Below are positions 16,245-24,775 of a stretch of DNA of 42,409 nucleotides, in pieces. The notes under the pieces were generated by a model. It saw nothing but the letters and a program-made list of their open reading frames with translations, was not told the DNA's origin and searched no databases. The translations under genes and the position numbers were made by a program. The DNA comes from Afipia sp. (GTDB lineage Bacteria > Pseudomonadota > Alphaproteobacteria > Rhizobiales > Xanthobacteraceae), in contig JAUSAX010000141.1 in NCBI GenBank assembly GCA_030652315.1, forward strand, positions 1-42,409. Reading direction: 5' to 3'. How positions within the stretch are numbered: position 1 is the stretch's first letter; each line of letters begins with the position of its first letter.

Positions 16245-16259
16245 CTAATGTCTGGTTAA
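16245..16259 (-). promoter_or_regulatory. Near-consensus CtrA box upstream of tadD
   Basis: On the minus strand TTAACCAGACATTAG differs from TTAA-N7-TTAA by one base and lies 62 bp upstream of the tadD ATG. The spacer is shared with the divergent aminopeptidase gene. Confidence 0.4.
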
Positions 16260-16400
16260 CCCGCAGCCCGCGCCCGATCAGGGCGATCACCGCCTATCGC
16301 CAAAAGAGCATGCAAAACATTGTCTTGAGCCTGCCGCGCGAGAGCGCGGCGCTGCTATACTAACGTCCATCGTCTCGCCCCGCCGCTATCTAGGAAGCCC

Positions 16401-17783
16401 ATGCACCCTGCTTTCAAAAGTTCCACCGACGCTCGCCCCGTTCCGATTACCTTCGCCTCCAAATCGACCTGGGATGCTGTCAGTGCGGCGCTTCCCGCGA
16501 CGGCCCAGCGGTTCGCCGCGGCCAACACCTTCACGGCAAAGCCCGGCCAGTATCTCGCATTGCCGGCGGACGACGGATCGCTCGCTCACGTTCTGTTCGG
16601 CATCGAGGATTCGTCCAGCGAATGGCGCGATCCGTTCCGGCCGGGGCAATTGCCCGGCCTGCTGCCGGCGGGCACTTACAGCTTCGCCAACGCACCGCAC
16701 GACACACGGCTCGCGGCATTGGCCTTCGCGCTCGGGAGCTACCGGTTCAATCGTTACCGCAAGAACGATGCGCCCGGCGCGCGGCTTGTCCCGCCCGACG
16801 GCGTCGATATGGTTGAACTGACGCGCATGGCGGAAGCAGCGACGCTGGCGCGCGACCTCATCAATACACCCGCCAACGACATGGGCCCGGATGAACTCGC
16901 AGAGGCCGCGCAGGCGCTCGCCGGCAAATTCGGCGCGACCTACACATGCATCGTCGGCGACGACCTGTTGAAGCAGAACTTCCCGCTGATCCATGCCGTC
17001 GGCATGGCCTCGACCCGCGCACCACGCCTGATCGACATCACGTGGGGCGACGCGTCGCATCCCAAGGTCACACTGGTCGGCAAGGGCGTCTGCTTCGATA
17101 CCGGCGGCCTCGACCTGAAGCCTTCCGGCGGCATGCTGATCATGAAGAAGGACATGGGCGGCGCAGCCAATGTGCTCGCGCTCGCGCAGATGATCATGGA
17201 TGCGAAGCTCAAGGTTCGCCTGCGCGTCCTGATCCCCGCTGTCGAAAATTCGGTCGCAGGGAATGCCTTCCGCCCGCTCGACATCTTTCCGTCGCGCAAG
17301 GGCGTCAATGTCGAGATCGGCAACACCGACGCGGAAGGACGGCTCGTGCTCGCCGATGCGCTGGCGCTGGCGGACGAGGAGAAGCCCGATCTGCTGATCG
17401 ACCTCGGCACCCTGACCGGCGCCGCGCGCGTCGCGCTGGGGCCAGACCTGCCGCCATTCTACACCAATGACGAAGCGCTCGCGGCGGATGTCGCGCGTCA
17501 TGCCCGCACCGAGAACGATCCGCTGTGGCGCATGCCGCTGTGGATGCCTTATGATTCCTGGCTGGATTCCAAAACCGCCAATCTCAACAATGCGCCCGGC
17601 GGCGCGTTTGCAGGATCGATCACCTGCGCGTTATTCCTCAAGCGCTTCGTCGAGAGCGCCAAGAGCTGGCTGCACGTCGATATCTACGGCTGGACGCCAT
17701 CGGCAAAGCCCGCACGTCCCGAGGGCGGCGAATGCCAGGCCGCGCGCGCGATCTACAAGCTTTTGAGCGAGCGCTATGGCTGA
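16401..17783 (+). CDS. M17 leucyl aminopeptidase family protein
   Basis: Cytosolic dizinc/manganese aminopeptidase of 460 aa that removes N-terminal residues from peptides. The C-terminal catalytic domain keeps all expected residues: K228 and D233 in VGKGVCFDTGG, K240, D251 in KKDMGG, and D310, E312 and R314 in the signature NTDAEGRL (308-315). The N-terminal domain (1-140) is divergent, as is usual. It is closer in style to PepB-like members than to E. coli PepA; a symbol is not assigned. The downstream NlpC/P60 gene overlaps its end by 8 bp, so the two are coupled and may both act on peptidoglycan-derived or other short peptides. Confidence 0.9.
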   Translation: MHPAFKSSTDARPVPITFASKSTWDAVSAALPATAQRFAAANTFTAKPGQYLALPADDGSLAHVLFGIEDSSSEWRDPFRPGQLPGLLPAGTYSFANAPHDTRLAALAFALGSYRFNRYRKNDAPGARLVPPDGVDMVELTRMAEAATLARDLINTPANDMGPDELAEAAQALAGKFGATYTCIVGDDLLKQNFPLIHAVGMASTRAPRLIDITWGDASHPKVTLVGKGVCFDTGGLDLKPSGGMLIMKKDMGGAANVLALAQMIMDAKLKVRLRVLIPAVENSVAGNAFRPLDIFPSRKGVNVEIGNTDAEGRLVLADALALADEEKPDLLIDLGTLTGAARVALGPDLPPFYTNDEALAADVARHARTENDPLWRMPLWMPYDSWLDSKTANLNNAPGGAFAGSITCALFLKRFVESAKSWLHVDIYGWTPSAKPARPEGGECQAARAIYKLLSERYG

Positions 17784-18636
17784 TCCAAAATTTGATCCAA
17801 GGCTGACACCCGCGCGACCAGATCTTGCCGCAAAGCATCTCGAAGGCAAGGTGACGGCCGCGCGATTCGTCGAAGGCATCGAGTTCGAGGTGTTCGACCC
17901 CGTCGTGCCGGTCCGGCGCGAACCATCGCACGATGCCGCGCTCGACACCGAAGCGCTAAAGGGCGAACGCGTCATTATCTACGATCGCGACGCGGAAGGA
18001 TGGGCCTGGGGCCAGCTCAAGGCCGACGGCTATGTCGGATGGATTCCCGATATCGCGCTGGTACAGCCGCGTTCGACACCAACGCATAAAGTCACGGCGC
18101 TACGCACATTTGCGTTTCCGGGGCCCTCGATCAAACTGCCGCCGGTCGAGAGCCTGCCGCTCGGCGCGCGCATTGAAGTCGTCAAGACCGATGGAATTTT
18201 CGCCATCACCAGTCAGCGGCACTATCTTCCCCTGCAGCACGTGGCGTTGCTCAACGCGACCGAGACGGACTTTGTCGCCGTTGCCGAACGCTTCGTTGGC
18301 ACGCCCTATCTCTGGGGCGGACGCACAGGTCTCGGCATCGACTGTTCAGGCCTCGTGCAGACATCGCTTGCTGCTGCCGGTATCATTTCGCTGCGCGACA
18401 GCGACATGCAGGAAGCAGCATTGGGAACGGTACTGCCGCCGTCGCAATGGCACGATCTCGCACGCGGTGACCTGATTTTCTGGAAGGGCCATGTCGCTAT
18501 CGTGCGCGACAGCACCACCATCGTCCATGCCAACGCGCATCACATGGCCACCGCCATCGAGCCGACGCAGGCCGCCATCGCGCGCATCAAGGCTGCCGGC
18601 GGCGACGTTACCAGCATCAAGCGACTTACATCCTGA
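17776..18636 (+). CDS. NlpC/P60 family cysteine peptidase with SH3 domains
   Basis: Predicted cell-wall peptide hydrolase of 286 aa that would cut D-Glu/meso-DAP type bonds. Two SH3-like segments lie at about 38-100 (VPVRREPSHDA, WAWGQLKADGYVGWI) and 103-160. The NlpC/P60 domain (about 163-270) has YLWGGRTGLGIDCSGLVQ with catalytic Cys190, His239 in WKGHVAIV and His251 in VHANAHH. No signal peptide is visible, which suggests a cytoplasmic muropeptide-recycling role (compare YkfC-type enzymes); that is inference. Its ATG lies inside the end of the aminopeptidase gene. Confidence 0.9.
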   Translation: MADPKFDPRLTPARPDLAAKHLEGKVTAARFVEGIEFEVFDPVVPVRREPSHDAALDTEALKGERVIIYDRDAEGWAWGQLKADGYVGWIPDIALVQPRSTPTHKVTALRTFAFPGPSIKLPPVESLPLGARIEVVKTDGIFAITSQRHYLPLQHVALLNATETDFVAVAERFVGTPYLWGGRTGLGIDCSGLVQTSLAAAGIISLRDSDMQEAALGTVLPPSQWHDLARGDLIFWKGHVAIVRDSTTIVHANAHHMATAIEPTQAAIARIKAAGGDVTSIKRLTS

Positions 18637-18654
18637 GGACTAATCACTCACACC

Positions 18655-18732
18655 GTCATTGCGAGCGAAGCGAAGCAATCCAGAACAACAAAGAGAACTG
18701 GATTGCTTCGTCGCTACGCTCCTCGCAATGAC
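18655..18732. repeat. REP-like palindromic element, family A copy 2
   Basis: A 78-bp palindrome with the same inner arms as copy 1 (GAAGCAATCCAG 18672-18683, CTGGATTGCTTC 18698-18709) and more complete outer arms (GTCATTGCGAG / CTCGCAATGAC). It separates the converging NlpC/P60 gene and yejF. Confidence 0.88.
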
Positions 18733-18752
18733 GAGTTGAGAATGCAGGGAAA

Positions 18753-20393
18753 TCACAAATCCGGCACGATGTTCGGCGCCGCTTCGATGTTGAACGCCGC
18801 TGCGAACAGCGCACGCGTGTAATCGGTCTGCGGATTCTTGAACAGGTCCGCCGCAGCCCCCTGCTCAACCACCTTGCCGTGCCGCATCACGATCAGGTTG
18901 CTCGCCAGTGAGGCCACCACCCGCAGATCGTGCGAGATGAACATATAGGTCAGGTCGCGCTTGCGCTGCAGGTCGCGCAGCAGATCGACCATCTGGGCCT
19001 GAAACAACATGTCGAGCGCGCTGGTCGGCTCGTCCAGCACCACGAAATTCGGCTCGAGCACCACCGCCCGCGCGATACTGATGCGCTGGCGCTGGCCGCC
19101 GGAGAATTCGTGCGGATAGCGGAAGCGCGTTGCTGGATCGAGCCCGACTTCCTTCAGCGCCTTAATCACCCGCGCCTCGCGCTCGTCCTCTTTCAGGGAT
19201 GGCTGATGCACGCCAAGTCCCTCGGCAATAATATCGCCGACCGACATGCGCGGGCTGAGCGCGCCGAACGGATCCTGAAACACGATCTGCATGTCGCGGC
19301 GGACCGGGCGCATTTCCTTGAACTTCAACCCCTGAATGTCCTTGCCGAGAAAAACGATCGGCCCCTTCGAGGAGATCAGACGCAACAAGGCGAGCCCGAG
19401 CGTGGTCTTGCCGGAGCCGGATTCCCCGACCACGCCGAGCGTTTCGCCCTGGCGCACCGACACGCTCACGCCGTCAACCGCCTTGATGTGCCCGACCGTT
19501 TTCCGAAGTAATCCACGCTTGATCGGAAACCAGACTTTCAGATCGTCCGACGACATCACGACTGGAGACTCTGGACGTGGCGGCGCGGGATCAGGTTTCG
19601 GTTCCGCCGCCAGCAATGCCTTGGTGTAAGGGTGCTGGGCTGCGGTGAAGACCTGCTCGACCGGCCCCTGCTCGACAATCTTGCCGTTGTTCATGACGCA
19701 GACGACATCGGCGATGCGCCGCACGATGCCGAGATCGTGGGTAATGAACAGCATGCTCATGCCGAGCCGCGCGCGAATGTCCGCCAGCAGTTTCAGGATC
19801 TGCGCCTGCACGGTGACGTCGAGAGCCGTGGTCGGCTCGTCGGCGATCAACAGATCCGGCTCGTTCGCCAGTGCCATGGCGATCATCACACGCTGCCGCT
19901 GGCCGCCGGAGAGCTGATGCGGATAGCTGGCAAGACGTGTTTCTGGCTCGGGAATGCCGACCTGCGTCAGCAACTCCAGCGTCCGCGCCCGCGCCAATGC
20001 GCCGCGCACGCCACTGTGCAGGTAGATCACCTCGCCGATCTGCGCCTCGATGGTGTGCAGCGGATTGAGCGAGGTCATCGGCTCCTGAAAGATGATCGAG
20101 ATGTCGTTGCCGCGAATGCCGCGAATCTCGTTCTCGCTGAGGCCGAGCAGTTCCTGTCCCTTGAAGCGAATACTGCCCGAAGGGTGGAAGGCCGTGGGAT
20201 AGGGCAACAGCTTCAGCACCGACAGCGCGCTGACGGATTTTCCCGAGCCGGATTCCCCGACCAGTGCCACGCACTGTCCGCGGTCGATCGAGAACGATAT
20301 CCGGTCGACCGCAACGCTCTCGATCCCGCTCTGGCGGAAAGCCACTGACAGATCGCGGACATCGAGCAGACGCTGGTTGATTGTGTCCAACAT
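18753..20393 (-). CDS. yejF: Peptide ABC transporter, fused double ATPase (YejF type)
   Basis: Two ABC ATPase domains in one 546-aa chain, powering an oligopeptide / microcin-C-type importer from the cytoplasmic side. Domain 1: Walker A GESGSGKS (46-53), signature LSGGQ (161-165), Walker B IADEP (183-187). Domain 2: GESGSGKT (323-330), FSGGQ (430-434), LDEPTSALD (453-461). Each ends in the oligopeptide/dipeptide C-terminal extension ([16 protein letters not shown]). It is the last gene of the yej operon, 168 bp after yejE, and two inverted repeats fill that gap. DppDF-like fusions are the alternative, but gene order and the YejA-like binding proteins favour Yej. Confidence 0.92.
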   Translation of the reverse strand: MLDTINQRLLDVRDLSVAFRQSGIESVAVDRISFSIDRGQCVALVGESGSGKSVSALSVLKLLPYPTAFHPSGSIRFKGQELLGLSENEIRGIRGNDISIIFQEPMTSLNPLHTIEAQIGEVIYLHSGVRGALARARTLELLTQVGIPEPETRLASYPHQLSGGQRQRVMIAMALANEPDLLIADEPTTALDVTVQAQILKLLADIRARLGMSMLFITHDLGIVRRIADVVCVMNNGKIVEQGPVEQVFTAAQHPYTKALLAAEPKPDPAPPRPESPVVMSSDDLKVWFPIKRGLLRKTVGHIKAVDGVSVSVRQGETLGVVGESGSGKTTLGLALLRLISSKGPIVFLGKDIQGLKFKEMRPVRRDMQIVFQDPFGALSPRMSVGDIIAEGLGVHQPSLKEDEREARVIKALKEVGLDPATRFRYPHEFSGGQRQRISIARAVVLEPNFVVLDEPTSALDMLFQAQMVDLLRDLQRKRDLTYMFISHDLRVVASLASNLIVMRHGKVVEQGAAADLFKNPQTDYTRALFAAAFNIEAAPNIVPDL

Positions 20394-20409
20394 ACTAGCG
20401 TCCTGAATC

Positions 20410-20452
20410 CGAAGTTCGCTTCATCTTGCATCACCTTCCGTAGCGAACTTCG
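20410..20452. repeat. Inverted repeat in the yejE-yejF gap (proximal to yejF)
   Basis: CGAAGTTCGCT (20410-20420) is repeated inverted as AGCGAACTTCG (20442-20452) with a 21-bp spacer. It lies about 15 bp before the yejF start codon and could form a hairpin in the operon mRNA close to the ribosome-binding site. Confidence 0.6.
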
Positions 20453-20481
20453 AATTCGAAGGACGCCAGAAATTATAAACT

Positions 20482-20558
20482 CTAGTGTGGTTTTGGTTCG
20501 CAAATCCGCAAATGAACGCGCGGTAGAAATGATGCGGACTTGCGAACCACCACACTAG
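20482..20558. repeat. 77-bp imperfect inverted repeat after yejE
   Basis: CTAGTGTGGT...GGTTCGCAA pairs with TTGCGAACC-ACCACACTAG, ten plus nine bases broken only by three Ts. It ends 3 bp from the yejE stop. The shape is that of a small palindromic repeat inserted within an operon; it could end or protect part of the transcript. Confidence 0.7.
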
Positions 20559-20561
20559 CCC

Positions 20562-21740
20562 TCACCTGAACGTCTTGCGCGGGTCGAAGGCGTCGCGCAC
20601 GCCCTCGCCGATGAAGATCAGAAGCGACAGCATGATCGCCACCGAGAAGAATCCGGTGAATCCGAGCCACGGCGCCTGCACGTTCGCTTTGCCCTGCGAC
20701 AGCATCTCACCGAGCGACGGCGAACCGGGCGGCAGGCCGAAGCCAAGGAAATCCAACGCCGTGAGTGTCATCACCGACGACGACACGATGAACGGCAGGA
20801 AGGTCATGGTTGCTACCATCGCGTTCGGCAGCAGGTGGCGGAACATGATGGTGCGGTTCGACACGCCGAGCGCGCGCGCCGCCTGGATGTATTCGAAATT
20901 GCGTCCGCGCAAAAATTCAGCGCGCACGAGGCCGACCAGCGACACCCATGAGAACAGCAGCAGGATGCCGAGCAGCACAAAGAATCCGGGCACCAGTACC
21001 GAAGACAGGATCAGCAACAGATATAGCGACGGGATTGCGGTCCACACCTCGATGAAACGCTGAAACAGCAGATCGACCCAGCCGCCGAAATAGCCCTGCA
21101 CACCTCCGGCCGCGATACCGATCACAGACGAGATGATCGTCAGCGCCAGACCGAACAGAACCGAAATGCGGAAGCCGTAAATCAGGCGCGCGACCACGTC
21201 GCGGCCCTGATCGTCGGTGCCGAGCCAGTTGTATTCGAGATCGCGGCAGCCGCGCACGCCCTTCTTCTCCACAACGGCCTTGCATTGCTCTTCAGTCAGC
21301 ATCCACGTCGGTTTCGACGGCGCGGGAGTCGGCAGATCGAGATTGTGCGTGCCGTAGGAATAACGGATCAGCGGCCAGAGAATCGTGCCGTTCTTTTCCT
21401 TGATCAGCTTCTGCAGATAGGGATCGCGATAATCCGCGGCGGTCTCGAAGTCGCCGCCGAAGGCCGTTTCTGGATAGGAGACGAAAGCGGGAAAAAACAG
21501 CTTGCCGTCGAACTTGATCAGGAACGGGCGATCGTTGGCGATCAGTTCCGCGAACAGCGAAATCAGAAACAGCAGCGAGAAGATCCAGAACGACCAGTAG
21601 CCGCGTCGGTTGGATTTGAAATTGCGCCAGCGCCGCTGGTTGAGCGGCGATATGCCGAGCGGATGCCGCGAGGGCGGCACGGCTTCGCCCATCGGCGACA
21701 ATGCCGTGGTCTCGATTGGCGGGGCGGGAGCGACCGTCAT
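20562..21740 (-). CDS. yejE: Peptide ABC transporter permease YejE
   Basis: Inner-membrane permease of 392 aa, DppC/OppC family, for peptide import. A cytoplasmic N-terminus (about 1-40) precedes the first membrane helix (WSFWIFSLLFLISLFAELI), then a large periplasmic loop (about 70-170) typical of YejE, then five helices with the permease EAA-type loop (EYIQAARALGVSNRTIMFRHLLPNA). Start 21740 overlaps the yejB stop by 4 bp (ATGA). A longer in-frame start at 21779 would lie inside yejB and is not needed. Confidence 0.92.
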   Translation of the reverse strand: MTVAPAPPIETTALSPMGEAVPPSRHPLGISPLNQRRWRNFKSNRRGYWSFWIFSLLFLISLFAELIANDRPFLIKFDGKLFFPAFVSYPETAFGGDFETAADYRDPYLQKLIKEKNGTILWPLIRYSYGTHNLDLPTPAPSKPTWMLTEEQCKAVVEKKGVRGCRDLEYNWLGTDDQGRDVVARLIYGFRISVLFGLALTIISSVIGIAAGGVQGYFGGWVDLLFQRFIEVWTAIPSLYLLLILSSVLVPGFFVLLGILLLFSWVSLVGLVRAEFLRGRNFEYIQAARALGVSNRTIMFRHLLPNAMVATMTFLPFIVSSSVMTLTALDFLGFGLPPGSPSLGEMLSQGKANVQAPWLGFTGFFSVAIMLSLLIFIGEGVRDAFDPRKTFR

Positions 21741-22846
21741 ACCTCGCGTGCCTCGAAATCGATCCGCGGATCGATCCACATATAGGCGAGATCCGAAATC
21801 AGATTGACCACCAGACCGACCAGCGAAAAGATGAACAGCGTGCCGAATACCACCGGATAGTCACGGTTGAGCACGCTCTCGAAACCGAGCAGGCCGAGGC
21901 CATCAAGCGAAAAGATGGTCTCGATCAAGAGCGAGCCTGAGAAGAACGCGTGAATGAAGGCGCTCGGGAAACCGGCGATCACGATCAGCATGGCGTTGCG
22001 GAAAATGTGCCCGTACAGCACCTGGTGCTCGCTGCAGCCCTTGGCGCGCGCGGTCATGACGTACTGCTTGCGAATTTCATCAAGGAACGAGTTCTTGGTC
22101 AACAGCGTCATCGTGGCGAAGGCGCCGAGCGCCATCGAGATCAGCGGCAGCGTGAGGTGCCAGAAGTAATCGGTGATTTTCTGGTACCACGGCATTTGCG
22201 ACCAGCCGTCCGAGGTCAGTCCGCGCAAGGGGAAGATGTCGAAGAACGAACCGCCCGCGAACAGGATGATCAGCAGGATGGCGAACAGGAAGCCCGGGAT
22301 CGCGAAGCCGATGATGATGATGCCCGATGTCCAGGTATCGAATTTTGAGCCGTCCTGGATCGCCTTGCGAATCCCGAGCGGGATCGAGATCAGATAGGTC
22401 AGCAGTGTCATCCAGATGCCGAGCGACATCGAAACCGGCAGCTTCTCCTTGATCAGCTGGATCACGCTGACGTCGCGGAAATAGCTCTTGCCGAAATCGA
22501 ACCGGGAAAAATTCCACAGCATCAGCAGAAAGCGCTCGGGCGCCGGCTTATCGAAGCCGAACTGCTTTTCGAGGCTCTTGACGAACTCCGGATCGAGGCC
22601 CTGCGCGCCTCGGTATTTCGAACTGACGGCGTCGGCCCCCGCGCCAGCTTGTGGACGCGAAGCGAAGTCACCGCTGGACGATCCCGAAATGCGCGAGCTT
22701 GCGCCGGTATCTGAGCCGGACAATTGCGCAATCACCCGCTCCACGGGACCGCCGGGCGCGAACTGCACCACGACGAACGACACGAACAGGATGCCCAGCA
22801 GCGTGGGGATCATCAGCAGGATGCGGCGGGCGATATACGAGCTCAT
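21737..22846 (-). CDS. yejB: Peptide ABC transporter permease YejB
   Basis: Inner-membrane permease of 369 aa, DppB/OppB family, partner of YejE. It starts MSSYIARRILLMIPTLLGI with the first helix, followed by VVQFAPGGPVERVIAQL and a Ser/Gly/Ala-rich insert (about 45-75), which is usual for YejB. Helices follow near 135-160, 170-205, 235-255 and 290-345; the permease loop is KQYVMTARAKGCSEHQVLYGHIFRNA. Only 3 bp separate it from the binding-protein gene upstream. Confidence 0.92.
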   Translation of the reverse strand: MSSYIARRILLMIPTLLGILFVSFVVVQFAPGGPVERVIAQLSGSDTGASSRISGSSSGDFASRPQAGAGADAVSSKYRGAQGLDPEFVKSLEKQFGFDKPAPERFLLMLWNFSRFDFGKSYFRDVSVIQLIKEKLPVSMSLGIWMTLLTYLISIPLGIRKAIQDGSKFDTWTSGIIIIGFAIPGFLFAILLIILFAGGSFFDIFPLRGLTSDGWSQMPWYQKITDYFWHLTLPLISMALGAFATMTLLTKNSFLDEIRKQYVMTARAKGCSEHQVLYGHIFRNAMLIVIAGFPSAFIHAFFSGSLLIETIFSLDGLGLLGFESVLNRDYPVVFGTLFIFSLVGLVVNLISDLAYMWIDPRIDFEAREV

Positions 22847-22849
22847 GGA

Positions 22850-24775
22850 CTATTTCGCCTGCTCGGGCTTGGTCTGTTGGGGCTTGGCTTGATCAGGTTT
22901 GGCCTGTTCAGGCTTCCTGGCTTTCGCCTCATCGGACCACCACAGGTCCGGCGCGCCGACGCCGTTGGCATAACGCGGAATATTCGGAGGATGGGCGAAG
23001 ACATCCCAATAGGCAATGCGATGGCTAGCCGAATACCATTGCGGCACCCAGTAGCGCCCCGCGCGGAACACGCGATCGAACGCCCGGCAGGCGATGCGCA
23101 GCTCCTCGCGGTTGTCGGCGGCGATGATGCGCTCGATCAGCGCGTCGATGGCGGGATTCTTGATGCCGGACAGATTCTGCGAACCCTTGATATCCGCGAC
23201 CTGCGAGGAGAAGAACGTCCGCATCGCATCGCCCGGCGTGGACGACATGCTGAAGCGCTGGATCGCGACATCGAAATCGAAATCGTCCACGCGGGCACGG
23301 AACTGCACCGGATCGACCAACCGCACGCTGGCGTCGATGCCGAGCACGCCCAGATTTTTGATATAAGGCGCGTGGTGGGCTTGAAACGCCGGCTCCTCGA
23401 GCAGAAATTCGACCCGGAACGCATCGCCGTTGGGCAACCGGCGCTTGCCATCCTTGATGGGATATCCCGCGTCCTGCAACAATTGCGACGCCTTGCGCAG
23501 CAGTGAGCGATCCTGCCCCGATCCGTCGGACACCGGCGGCACGAACGGCGCACCGAACACCTCGTCAGGCACCTGCCCGCGAAACGGCTCCAGCAACTTG
23601 AGTTCTTCCGGCGACGGCGGCCCCTCCGCCATCAGGTCCGAATTCTGGAACGGCGATTGGGTGCGCGCATAGGCGCTGTACATGATGGTCTTATTGGTCC
23701 ATTCGAAATCGAACGCCTGGATCATGGCCTCGCGCACGCGCGGGTCCTTGAACAGCGCGCGCCGCGTATTCAGGAACCAGCCCTGCGCTCCCGACGGCGT
23801 GTCGTCGGGAAGCTTCTCCTGCTTGACGCGGCCGTCCTTGATGGCGGGGAAATCGTAGCGCGTGCTCCAGATCCGCGCGGTGAACTCCTCGCGAAAGAGA
23901 TAATTCCGACCGGTAAAGCCCTCGAACGCCACGTCGCGGTCGCGATAAAATTCGTAACGCACGGCGTCGAAATTGAACGTGCCGCGCGACACCGGCAGAT
24001 CTTTCGCCCACCAGTCCTTGACGCGGTCGTATTCGATATAGCGCCCCACCTCGAAGCGACCGACCTTGTAGGGCCCGGAGCCAAGCGGAATATCGAGGGT
24101 GGATTCGTCGAACGGCTTCTTGTCGTAATAAGCCTTCGAGAAGATCGGCAGTCCGGCGGTATACAACGGCACGTCGCGGCCGCGCTGCGCCGCGAAGGTC
24201 ACCGTCAGCATAGCATCATCGTTGGCTTCCACCTTCGTCATGTCGCGCAGTTGCTGCTGGATGATGGGGTGCCCCTTCTCCTTGAGGATGGTCAGGGAGA
24301 ACGCAACATCCCTTGCGGTGATTTTCGTGCCGTCATGGAAGCGCGCTTCGGGCCGCAGCGTAAACCGGTAGGTGAGCTTGTCCGGCGAAATCCGCACCGA
24401 GCGGGCGACAAGACCGTACATCCCGTCCGGCTCATCGCCTGAGCGCACCATCAGCGATGCGAACGTCTGCCCGATGCCGACCGCGCCGTCGCCCCTGAGG
24501 ATGAAGCTGTTCAGCGAATTGAAGGTGTGGAACGACTGGTTATAGGCGCGCGATGACGGCACGGTCGAGAACACGCCACCCTTGGGCGCGTCGGCATTGA
24601 CGTAGTCGAAGCGCGAAAAATCCGCCGGGTACTTCAGGTCGCCGAACGCCGACATGCCATGGGATTCAGGAGCGGTCTCGACGGCGGATTGAGCCGCTGC
24701 CGCGAGCGGCTTCCAAGCCGCGGCCACAGCGCTGCCGCCGAGAACGAGAACACGCCGCCGCGAAAGGCCGGTCAA
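22850..24775 (-). CDS. yejA: Peptide ABC transporter binding protein (YejA-like, second copy)
   Basis: Periplasmic SBP_bac_5 family binding protein of 641 aa. The start is inferred as TTG 24775, overlapping the TGA of the preceding gene (TTGA), because the Tat-type motif GLSRRRVLVLGG then begins at residue 3; cleavage is likely after about residue 28. The conserved entry is FGDLKYPADFSRFDYVNADA, nearly the same as in its neighbour. The C-terminus (after DEAKARK) is a low-complexity Pro/Lys/Gln tail of KPxQ repeats that the neighbour lacks. Two binding proteins serving one YejBEF permease suggest different peptide specificities. Confidence 0.88.
   Translation of the reverse strand: MTGLSRRRVLVLGGSAVAAAWKPLAAAAQSAVETAPESHGMSAFGDLKYPADFSRFDYVNADAPKGGVFSTVPSSRAYNQSFHTFNSLNSFILRGDGAVGIGQTFASLMVRSGDEPDGMYGLVARSVRISPDKLTYRFTLRPEARFHDGTKITARDVAFSLTILKEKGHPIIQQQLRDMTKVEANDDAMLTVTFAAQRGRDVPLYTAGLPIFSKAYYDKKPFDESTLDIPLGSGPYKVGRFEVGRYIEYDRVKDWWAKDLPVSRGTFNFDAVRYEFYRDRDVAFEGFTGRNYLFREEFTARIWSTRYDFPAIKDGRVKQEKLPDDTPSGAQGWFLNTRRALFKDPRVREAMIQAFDFEWTNKTIMYSAYARTQSPFQNSDLMAEGPPSPEELKLLEPFRGQVPDEVFGAPFVPPVSDGSGQDRSLLRKASQLLQDAGYPIKDGKRRLPNGDAFRVEFLLEEPAFQAHHAPYIKNLGVLGIDASVRLVDPVQFRARVDDFDFDVAIQRFSMSSTPGDAMRTFFSSQVADIKGSQNLSGIKNPAIDALIERIIAADNREELRIACRAFDRVFRAGRYWVPQWYSASHRIAYWDVFAHPPNIPRYANGVGAPDLWWSDEAKARKPEQAKPDQAKPQQTKPEQAK

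Noticed and set aside
18655..18732. Insertion sequence remnant
   Set aside because: No transposase fragment or target duplication is visible; the full-length palindrome with internal symmetry fits a REP-like element better.
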